From: Stenopsyche tienmushanensis
Taxonomy: Eukaryota; Arthropoda; Insecta; Trichoptera; Stenopsychidae
DNA length: 64,000 nt
Direction: 5' to 3'
Assembly (NCBI GenBank): GCA_008973525.1
Contig: WACJ01000523.1
Coordinates: forward strand, 1,860,001-1,924,000
The position numbers and the translations under genes were made by a program. A model generated the notes under the pieces. That model was not told the origin of the DNA. It worked only from the letters and a program-made list of their open reading frames with translations, and searched no databases. Positions 24,258 to 34,700 of this stretch are shown here, piece after piece. How positions within the stretch are numbered: the first letter of the stretch is position 1; each line of letters begins with the position of its first letter.

Positions 24258-26504
24258 TTAGGAATTCTTGCTTCCACAGCATTTATTGAAAGAATCTGCG
24301 TTGATGGTTGAATGCGACCAAAAGGGCATTTTCATTTTGATCGGTGGCCATAAATTGGAGTCGCACATTTCTGGCTGGTCGTTGATAATATGCATCCAAT
24401 TGCTGACGATGTGTGCTGGTATGTCAATCAGATTGCACCAGCTGGATATGCCTTCTAAGCACATTGGGTAGTCCCCATCGGTGAAACGATTTCGGGCGAT
24501 GTTTTTGGGTGTGCCATTCTGGAAGGCGGATTTTAAACAGGAGCATTCGAATGGATTTCCGTGGATGTAGAGTTTAGCTCCGGGAATTGTCGACGACAGC
24601 AATTTCATCGGGAGGTTAGTCGCATTGTTGCATGATACGATTAGTTCGTGAATGCCTAAACTGAGATCGGGATCGAAGTTTTGGAGTTTATTGGAGTTCA
24701 AATTCAGACGAGTTAGATATTTCAAGTTGTTTACTAATCCATGCGAGAACATCTCCAAGGCATTGTTCGCAATGAATAGTTCGCCAAGAATGACATTTTG
24801 GGCGAAGATACCGTCAGCCAAGTTTGTCAAGAAATTATCGCTCAGATCTAGCTGTCTGAGTCTTTCGTTATTATGGAAAATCGTCTGAGGCAAATCCGAT
24901 AGTTTATTTCCAGCCAGCGACAAGAACTCCAATTTTAGCAGAGAAGAGAATACCGAAGCAGTCAATGAAAAGATTTGATTATTGCTGAGGTCGAGGCCGA
25001 CAAGTTTTGAATTTTTGTCGAAGATATTATTTGGTATCATTTGCAAGAAGTTACTGCTCAGATTGAGAAAGTATAAATTTTGGGTGTCCGTTAAAAGGCC
25101 ATCTGATAAATCCTTCAGTCGGTTTTTGGACAAATGCAGATCAAGAAGCTCAGTTTGGTTTCGTAAAACTGAATCGTTCAATTGCGCTATGTTGTTTCCG
25201 TTTAAATTGAGTTCTTTCAATTTTAATAAGCGAAGTTGTGCATCCAAATGTGATATTTGGTTGCCTTCAATAAAAACGTAATACAATCTGGAATTCTGCG
25301 AAAATTGTTCTGGATCGAGTTGTGCCAGTTTGTTGTTTGATAGATCAAGAAATCTAAGAAGTTTTAGCTGTTGAAATAGATCAGCAGCTAGAGTTTCCAA
25401 TTTGTTATCAGCTAGATGTAAATACTTCAAATTTACATTGTTGGTGAAGATGTTGTTTGGTAGCGTTTTCAGTTTATTGCCATTCAAATGAAGAATGCCA
25501 AGTCTTTTATTGTTTGTAAATGTTCCGACTTTAAGTGATTCGATGAAGTTATTGGACAAATACAAACTGACCAGCAGTGGTTGATTGCTGAAGATATTTT
25601 CAGGAATGTCTCTTAGATAATTATTGCTTAAATATATCGCATCCAATTCTTTATTGTTTTGGAAAATGTCGTTTGAAATCTCAATAAGTTTTATATCGTT
25701 TAGATTGATTCCTTTTAGTGCCGTGTTCTCATTGAAAAAACTCCTTGGAATAGTGCTAATGTCGTTTTTCTTCATATTGAGATACTTCAACTTCTTGCAC
25801 GTCGAAAAGAAGTCTTCTGATGGGTTTTGAATGCCATTGTTCGAAATATCATATATGGTGACGTTTTCGCATTCAATGACATTTTTCAATAGATTGGTAG
25901 ATGGGCAATTGTGACCAAGATTCATAATCTGCGATGGATCTCTGGGTTTATTGTTGCTCATGTATACTTGGAAATTTTGGCTGAATGTTCTGAATATTAA
26001 GGGTGCTCTGAAAGAACTGCAAAATAGAAAGTTTTGTCCAAGATACAGTTCCTTCAGATCTTGGAGTGGCTCAAATGCTTCTTTGTCCATACTAACAAGC
26101 CGATTATTGTTCAGTCGCAACTCTTCGACGCTGTAGAAATTTGAAAATGTGCCTTTTAACAATTTGCTTAGATAATTAAACGACATATCGATTTTCGTTA
26201 CACTGACATCTTGGTCGATCAATCGATTATTCGACAGCAAATCTGTCAATTTGCAATTTGACAGATAGAGCTTATTAATTGAAGGATTGAAGTTAATGGC
26301 GTTCAAATCTTCTGCTGTTAATGTGTTAGTCTCTGGGCCTGCTGCTATACAACGCGCATTTTCTGTACTATGTATATTTTCACAGATCAAATCTCCTTGA
26401 GCTATCGACACAATCGCAAAAATCAACATCTTGCTAAACCACATTTTGAAAATCACAATGGAGATCAAAGAACTGGCACTGCACTTTAAAATTGTTTGAT
26501 TCAT
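24258..26504 (-). CDS. Secreted leucine-rich repeat protein, copy 2
   Basis: Single-exon frame of 748 codons starting at an ATG. An internal Met begins the signal peptide MWFSKMLIFAIVSIAQG, followed by DLICENIHSTENARC. The LRR array and the C-terminal cap (NPFECSCLKSAF) match copy 1. The tail is slightly longer (KCCGSKNS) and has no membrane segment. The central part, roughly 25180-26150, is nearly identical to 19600-20560 of copy 1, while the first 100 or so residues and the last third differ much more. Same strand as copy 1, 3.3 kb apart, so a tandem duplicate. The function is unknown beyond an extracellular binding scaffold. Confidence 0.9.
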   Translation of the reverse strand: MNQTILKCSASSLISIVIFKMWFSKMLIFAIVSIAQGDLICENIHSTENARCIAAGPETNTLTAEDLNAINFNPSINKLYLSNCKLTDLLSNNRLIDQDVSVTKIDMSFNYLSKLLKGTFSNFYSVEELRLNNNRLVSMDKEAFEPLQDLKELYLGQNFLFCSSFRAPLIFRTFSQNFQVYMSNNKPRDPSQIMNLGHNCPSTNLLKNVIECENVTIYDISNNGIQNPSEDFFSTCKKLKYLNMKKNDISTIPRSFFNENTALKGINLNDIKLIEISNDIFQNNKELDAIYLSNNYLRDIPENIFSNQPLLVSLYLSNNFIESLKVGTFTNNKRLGILHLNGNKLKTLPNNIFTNNVNLKYLHLADNKLETLAADLFQQLKLLRFLDLSNNKLAQLDPEQFSQNSRLYYVFIEGNQISHLDAQLRLLKLKELNLNGNNIAQLNDSVLRNQTELLDLHLSKNRLKDLSDGLLTDTQNLYFLNLSSNFLQMIPNNIFDKNSKLVGLDLSNNQIFSLTASVFSSLLKLEFLSLAGNKLSDLPQTIFHNNERLRQLDLSDNFLTNLADGIFAQNVILGELFIANNALEMFSHGLVNNLKYLTRLNLNSNKLQNFDPDLSLGIHELIVSCNNATNLPMKLLSSTIPGAKLYIHGNPFECSCLKSAFQNGTPKNIARNRFTDGDYPMCLEGISSWCNLIDIPAHIVSNWMHIINDQPEMCDSNLWPPIKMKMPFWSHSTINADSFNKCCGSKNS

Positions 26505-26655
26505 TCTGCTCCGATTACATCGATGTAAAATTATGGAATTATGACGCAGAACGTTTAAAGATCACAAATATATCCCATTTCGAATCGCTTTAAAAGCAAA
26601 AATCTCAGCAATTTACAGTCGAATTTAAAAAAGGCTTTGGTATAAAACGTGTCGA

Positions 26656-26690
26656 ACGTACCACCACGACTGTGGCTTAACTGGTTCTGA
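26656..26690 (-). promoter_or_regulatory. Conserved upstream block of LRR gene 2
   Basis: Partner of the block at 21083-21117 (33 of 35 bases). It lies about 150 bases upstream of the ATG at 26504. Confidence 0.5.
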
Positions 26691-26699
26691 TTTTGATCG

Positions 26700-27960
26700 A
26701 GGTAAATTATAAAATAAATGGCATCTATGAATTCTTTACAAGTCTGTGTAAAAACAGAGGATTCTCAAAAGCACGATCAACTCTTATTATCGCAGCAATG
26801 ACGCTTCTTATCGAGGGTCAATTGTACGGGTCAGAATATAAACAATAAATCTGAACATTATTTCATCAACAATGATTGCAAAACTGAGTATATGTATACC
26901 GTGCTAAAAATAATGTGCGAATAATATTTTCGTTTTTCCTCAATTTTTCAGATATTGTAAAATGTACACAGTCAATTAAAGCATTTAAATGCCGTATAGA
27001 AGGCTTATGTCATCAATATTTGTGCGTATAACATATATGATTGTTGCATAAAAGTAGATGTACAACCGGTTATTGATTGCTGATGATATGTCATGAGCAA
27101 ACAATATTGAAAGACATGAATATGTCTTGTAGTTGAGCGAAACTCCGTCGTTGTCTCTCTCTGAAATCTAGGTGCAAGAATGCTCTTTCTGAATCGCTAG
27201 AATTCGATCGCCAATACGCGACTATACTCATCAAATGGCTAAATGCATAGAATAAAATATAAACAGCTACATATAGATATAAGACATTTATATAATACTA
27301 GCGATGCATTGCAATGCCACACGCGCTTTGTAATTACACTCAAACCTCTTTTTGTGCGATATCGAAGTTATGCGGTTTTTTTAAAGCAATTTTTTATTTC
27401 ATAAAGAGTACGTATCGAGATATTTTGCATAAAATAGGAAATAAATCATCAACATTAACCGAATTTTGGAAAAAAATAATAATTTGGGACTTGCATCTGC
27501 TATCGCTGAATATACGACCAAGCCTTTTATTCTTGTTTAGAATTTTGATAAAATTGTTTTTTTTTTCCATTTTTCCAATGTTTTGACGTTTAAAAATATA
27601 TTCTCCAAAGGAATTTCCAAAATTCCAACTACTTACGGAGTTATAGCTATTTTAGTGAGGCGGCAACTTGGCCGGTCCTACCATAATGAAATCTTTTAAC
27701 GCGTTTATCTCGAAACTACTTTTTTTTTTAACACGGTTGACATCATATCTCAAGTTTTAATCAATTAATTTACTTCAAGCTGGGTACAAATCATTTTTAT
27801 ATAATACTATATATATATATTATAATTTTTTTTGGTGGACTTCATCCCAACCCTTGTGACTTAATTTTTCAAACAACAGATGTTAGACATCCTTAAAATT
27901 TTACCAATGATGCAAGACGTCCTTTAAATATTACCAAAAATGTTATTTTTAATTTCCTTA
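26700..27960. other. Intergenic, no gene
   Basis: AT-rich. A short piece at 27335-27390 (GAAGTTATGCGG) is a partial copy of the TATGCG MITE family that is complete further right. The rest shows no feature. Confidence 0.4.
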
Positions 27961-27969
27961 TTGTTTTCC

Positions 27970-28130
27970 TGTTTTTTTATGCGATTTTGGATATATTTTA
28001 TATAGCTATTTCAAAGTTATGCGGTTTTTAAAATCCATGGAACGCATCTTCACTTTTTCTATGAAAGTCGTAGCTTTTTTGTGCGATTTTCCGCGGAACG
28101 TGTTTACCGCACAAAAAAAAGATTTAAGTG
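27970..28130. mobile_element. TATGCG-family MITE, short copy
   Basis: Carries TTTTTTATGCGATTTTGG, AAAGTTATGCGGTTTTTAAAA, and an ending with CCGCGGAACG and CCGCACAAAA, in the same order as at 29153-29828 and 33503-33890. Confidence 0.6.
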
Positions 28131-28670
28131 TATTTGAAAAGAGACGCAGTACTGCAGTTACGTGATCGAATTGGTGTGATCTTTCCTGCTCAAGCTCAAT
28201 TTGTTAGTATTACTGTATCATCAATTTTTTGGTTTTTCTACCAAGAAACATAGTGACTCATCTGTGAGTCGTTGGCGGTTAAGTGGTTAAATAACATTGT
28301 TTATTAGCCGTGAATAGATAATCGCAATTAAATTCAAATCTAATAATGAAAATACCTTATGTATGAATGGTAAATGCGGAATGTTTCTATAGTGTAACGC
28401 GACTTCCAAGAATTCTTCAACTTTTGAAACCCATTTTTTTTTTTAAATACTAATTGGGAAATGAAATTATGCGGAAATCTTACAACATTCAAAATTTGCT
28501 AAATCTTCATAGATCATCGAATAATCAGAAGAAATTTCATTATACATTTGAATCAGTGAATGGTTGTAGTAAAGCGAGGATATGCCCGGGTCAAAATTTG
28601 ATGCATTTCTGAACAATTTTTAAATTTAAAATTTGTAAAATTTCTTAAAATCTCAGTATAACAAATCGAA

Positions 28671-28676
28671 TTTATT
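28671..28676 (-). terminator. Poly(A) signal of the upstream GH18 gene
   Basis: AATAAA on the minus strand about 53 bases past the stop codon at 28729. Confidence 0.5.
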
Positions 28677-28728
28677 GAAAAAATATATATGTATTTACAG
28701 TAATTTGAAATAAAATAATATATGAAAA

Positions 28729-31700
28729 TTAAAGGACAGTCGACTCAAATCTCTTTGATTTGCTTTGTATGAAGACTACGAGTGAAACCCATGCAATTAT
28801 GATGAAAACGACGATTGCGCTTACTCCCAAGACTATCATGTACGTTAAATTCGTATCGATCAATTTCCAGCTTCTTTTCTCTTTGATAATTTCTTTCATC
28901 TTGGCAATTCCTTCATAGATGATGATGGTCTGTTCAATTGTCCTCAGCAATGGAAATGTTGCGTTCTCATACAGCGAAATGTCGATGGTTATATTATCAT
29001 CTTGGATTGTGAAGATTCCATTTACTGAAAAGTTTAACGTATTTAATAATTTTATAGTGTAAACTGTGAGCATGGAAAAGTATACAAAGAGAATATAAAC
29101 TGGATGGAAATAAATAAGAATGTTAGTAGGAAAAAAAATATATATATATATATACACTTTGGTCTGTTTTTATGCGATTTTGAAGTTATGCGGTTTTCAA
29201 AAATAATGGAACTTATCCATCATTTTTCAATGGAGAACATAGTTTTTTTTTATGCAAATACGCTAAATATTTATGCTAAAAATGTCTCCATAACACGATC
29301 ATAATTTAAAATCATGATTAACTTAAGTAGGTCCGCCACTTATCATCTGTACAAATCCACTTACCTGTTAGGACCATCGCAGAGTATATTAAACTTGTAT
29401 TTAATTAAATAAACACTATCAATAGCACACAGTATTCGGTCACTCCTTTGCATAAACACTACACTTGAAATCGATTAATTATATCATTCACATATCATTA
29501 TTAGTCGATAAATTTGGGTTAACGATCTATACAATCGTACGATGTACGCAAGATACCCTTTCCGTCTATGTTTCTCTCCAAATTCAACGTGCGATATACT
29601 ATAATATAGTTTATAGAGATTATATTTTTAAAAATACGATTTCAACACAGAAATATGTAGTGTTTTTATTTATATGATTTTTTATAAACTTTTTTTATGC
29701 GATTTTTGGTACATTCTATCACAATGATTTGAAGTTATGCGGTTTTTAAAATTAATTTTTTTATGCGAATTTTTTGTATGCGACTCCCCGTGGAACGCAA
29801 CTGTCGCATAAAAACAGATCCAAGTGTATATATTATATTAAGGGTATCTTAAGCTTCATCTTTTAGTGTTATACGCGAATACTTTTTGATACCCTTAATA
29901 CAAATATATAGAAGAAATGGAAATATCGATATTTTACCACAATGAGGTTGATATGAGACGAGATTAACCGATGAAAAATGAGCTTTTCCACCTTCATTTG
30001 ATATTGTGCTTAGTTTAAAAAAAATGCATACTTTCGTTTTCATCGAGATCTTTTATAATATCCTTATTTGCATCATTCAAAGCTTCCAAATCGCGCCTGA
30101 AGCTCCAGAAAGTATCTGATTCCATTGGACAATCACCTCGGAAGTCATCTCCATCCACACTCCACGTCATTATTCCACGTAAATTATTATCTAGCATGTA
30201 TCTACAAAAAAACAAGTTTATTCATTTGAAACCAGGCGGTTATGTACGTCTTGATATTGGACTTCAATCAACCCTTCTATAATCTCAAGACAGAAACCTA
30301 CGCTCTATAAACAAAACGCTATAGAAAGTTAGGCACCCATACAAAATTGAGTAACACGCGTAAGATGGCAATGATCTTACGTATACAAAGTAGACGCTAT
30401 AGAAGGGTTGATTTTAATAGATATTTGTACACATACCTAACTTTTTCGGCAATGGATCGTTGATTATCGAACGAAACGTATTTGTCTTCGTTGAAGGCAT
30501 AAGGAACGAGTGCATGCTCATCCCAAAGCTGCGTCCAATTCGAAGAATTTGCCAATTCTATACAGAACTAAAGCGATAAAAATGAAAATAGAAAACTGCA
30601 GATCATACAGACATTAATGAATGAGATATGATACCTCGTTATAGCTGATAAATCCATTTTCATCCGAATACGGTCCAGCAAATCCTTCTGATAAAACTTT
30701 CGTAGCTCCGATTTCTGGTGCTTGTGATATTTTATTTTGGCTGGGATCCTTTATGAAAGTCCTCCCATTGAATGGAACCCCCATCACTAGCTTTTCAGGC
30801 GGAGCACCCAATCCCTTAATAAAGCCTATCGTGTAATTCTGTTGAATAAGCACATGATGTTCTAATATGCAGAGTCCAGAGCTTTAATAAGTTTATAAAA
30901 CAATGGTTTGTTTGATTTTTAATATCATCCAATTATTCTGCTTTTTACCACATAGAATTCGCTTGAATTGTACCCGTAAAGTGGTGAGTTGTGATCGAAG
31001 AACCCATTCCATGATCCGTGATAATCGTAGCTAGTTACGAGTAACAGGTCGAGGTATTTTGACAATTCTGGGATGTCGTAGCCTTTGTTTAAGTTATTCG
31101 GATTCACGGGAATGGATGCAGTCAATGTTAGATTTTTTTCTTGAAATGCTGTCTTCATTTCCTGCAAAGCAATAATAATGGGTGATTTCAACGAGGACGC
31201 TCGACTTATAAATGTAAATAAAACAAATTGTATGTGAGATATTCACTCAATTATTTTGTATTTGTAAGAATATTTTATGGCATTAAGTATGGAATATAAC
31301 ATCGTTCAAATGTCCGCCGCGGCTTTGTTTGGTGGCACGTATTCGGGAGGTACAATTTTCGATGACTACTGGACGGCGTACGTTTTGTTGGCTTTGAGGG
31401 CATCAATTATTTGTGGTTTATACGCATAGACTTGTGATTTAAGATAGCCCCAAAGGAAGAAGTCTAAATGTGTTAAATCGCAAAATTTCGATGGCCAATC
31501 AATATGGTCGTTATAATCTAAATAAAATATAGCGTTCCTATTGAAATAGCCTAAATAACTTGTTTTTTTCATAAGAAATGTCCGATAATCAAACAGATTA
31601 GGCAGTTTACTTGGATTGATAGATATCAAGAATAGCCTTATTCGAAACGTATTTTAGCCTGTAACAAACAATGGTTGCTTATAGATGATCACACGCAATC

Positions 31701-34700
31701 GTTATAATAACTAGGTGACTAAGAAACTATGACAGCATATAAGAATAAAACTTCATGATGACCTAGCGAATGTAACATCCATTATTTTCTTTGTAGTGAA
31801 GTGAAACTACACAAGAGATTTTAATAGGGCCGTAACAAGGGCGTGGCAAAGTAGGCGCCCGCCACGGGCGCAACTGAGCTTGGGGCGCAAAACGCACATG
31901 GTTTTTATTTTATTCAACCATTCTGCTTTACATGATTGACTCTGTCCGTTTTTATAATATGTACTAAGTTGTCTAATCCCTCTTTTATTCGCTATGGTTA
32001 TGTTCAGGTATGACATCCGATTGCGAGCCGCTCAATCATCATATCAGCGGTCGGAAAAGCGGACCGATTGAGCGTACGAACCTCATGGCTACTCCGTTCT
32101 CTTTTAGAGCTCTTTTGCGGCATTTTCTATGATCTGTACGATCACGGAAGTAAAGTAGCGTCTAGACATTTTCTATCATAGTATTTTTTTACAACAGATA
32201 AATTGGATTTCCTGGGGACTGATGGTCTCCCACTCTTTGGTTGAGTCTTGAGTATCAGTATGGCCTTCTCTGAATAACCTAACCCACACCGTGAAATGTT
32301 GTCGACTCATCACATCACTAACTTAAACATCCACGAGCTTCTGATGGATATTCGCGGCGGTATTGTTCTGCAAAGTCAAAAACAAATGACCCAGTGGATC
32401 CTGACACGGATAGGTAGGTGGCGGGAGCGCGCGATGACCTCTCCATCGGAAGAATTTACTGTGACTGAACAAAATGGCCGACAAACATGCTGGAACCAAA
32501 CAAATTCACCATTAGGTTCCCCATAGGAGAAATATAAAGTCATAAATACATTCAACAATACGATAAAATAAATGTTGATATTTGATTTTTTTACCTTTAC
32601 GAGCAAATTTAAGTTTTGTCTATCGCGAGCCGTTGGATGACTCCATGCTATGCTCAATCCATCAAAATTGTAATTTCTGTAAGCAGCAGACTTCTGGTTA
32701 GATAGGATAGAAATCAATTATAGAGATGTTTAAAATAGATAGTTCAATGTTATCAAATACTAAGTAATTCTTTATGGAAATATCAGATGATTGGTTTTCA
32801 GAAAATTTGTATGTAAAATACTTTACAGCTTTTAGATTAATATGTGAAGAATGCTTAAGAGTTTTCAACGAATCACTAAAGAATTACTAAACTCACGTTA
32901 AATATTGCACAGTATTATTGACGAAACTTCTTCGTGTTTCTTCATTTTTGGCCAACTTGGAGAATATGATAGAATTTTGCAAATAGCCACCTAGAGCTAA
33001 CAGCACCTTCAAATGAGGATATTTGTTCTTCAGTTCGGTTGCCTTTTTGTACCTACCAAAGCCAACGTCATCGAGATCTTGATTCGGATCTGGAATCGAA
33101 GAACAGCATGAGCACCGAAAAATTAGAGAAGTCGCACGTATTTTATAAAATCATCCCTACCGGACGATTCAATTCTTGATTCGTTGATTTTGCCAAAGGC
33201 GTAAATTAAATGCGTGCATAGGGATGCATCCAAGTCTTCGACTTTGAAGGAGCCCTTATCTGGTCTGTAGGGTGTCCAATTCAAATACACGCAGACGATG
33301 ACTCGATCGTGGCTTGGTCCTGGAACTTTTTTCCAAATCAAAATACATGTGAATATTTCGGAATAAATAAACCTTAACACTATTGATAGCACACAATTTT
33401 TTTTGTGTAAACAATGCACATGTGTGTCTTCAGTTTTAGTGACAATATAATGCATATAAGTGCTTTAAATAGAACCAATTTTGTTATCTCGTTGAGTATA
33501 TAAACTTGGTTCTGTTTTTATGCGGATTTTTTTAAAGCGATTTTGAAGTTATGCGGTTTTAAAAAATAATGGAACCTATCCCTCATTTTTATATAGAGCA
33601 CGAAGCTTTTTTTTATGCGAATGCCCATTAAAAAAATATAAAAGTCATTCAGATTTAGAGCATTTGGTAAAAATTTTGGACTGTATAATTGCATGTTTGC
33701 ATATCACGAACTGCATAAAAAAATATTGGTTAATCTTCGCAAAGTTTTTTTATGCGATTTTTGCTACATTTCATCACATTGATTTGAAGTTATGCGGTTT
33801 TTAAAAATAACGGAATATATCCCTCAGTTTTCTATGTAGTTCGAGTCTTTTTTTATGCGTGGAACGTATCTATCGCATAAAAACAGACCCTATGGAGGGT
33901 CCTAATAATTCATGATAGGTCATTTTTGGAACCTAATTGACCGTGTTGTATGGAATCACCTGCATGTACTTAGCATCAATTTATAGCAATCAATTGATAG
34001 GTCGACTTGATGCTCCTCATTCAAGGCAAGCGGCATAAATTAATACAGAACGAAGCATATCAGGAAAAAACGTGTAGCTTTTATAAGTGTGATCTAATAT
34101 GTGGGAATTATTGAATATAAAAAAATGTGATGCAACGTGGAAGGATTTTCTATTTTTAAGAATAGATTTTTGTAAAGGAGTTGTGATACTCGGATGATGA
34201 CGCCACTCGGATGATTTTCAATAAAGGACCCGGCCGTAATCAAAGCGACTATTATGAGGCTTAACTACCAAAGCAAACGGCAGGATTTTGCAATGCAATG
34301 GAAGCCGGGAAGAAAAGGAAGTCCACTCAGTACTATTAATTGGCTATCAGGCTTCGACGGAGGAAGTTATCACCTGTGGCACCTGCCTTATTTTAACATC
34401 TATCACCGGAAAAATAAAATTATTAACGTGTTCTGTCGTTCATCGCAGCTGACTCGTTGGTTGGGACCACAAGCGCAACCCTCAAGCCGCAAGAACGAAG
34501 ATCATCGCTACGGCGAAAAGGATCGTTTTTTAAAAATCGAAATAAATAGAAAGAGTAAAAGGATCATTATGGAGAGATTAAGCAATGGAAAAATCCAAAA
34601 TCAAAATTATTTTCCACTTTCAAAAATTGCATATTTCATGAATTTAAATCATAAATTTATAATTTTTATAATCTCAAGAATCATTGGAAGTGAACAATTG

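Noticed and set aside
29101..29160. TATATATA run as a promoter
   Set aside because: Simple repeat at the edge of a MITE, with no initiator or gene in the right place.
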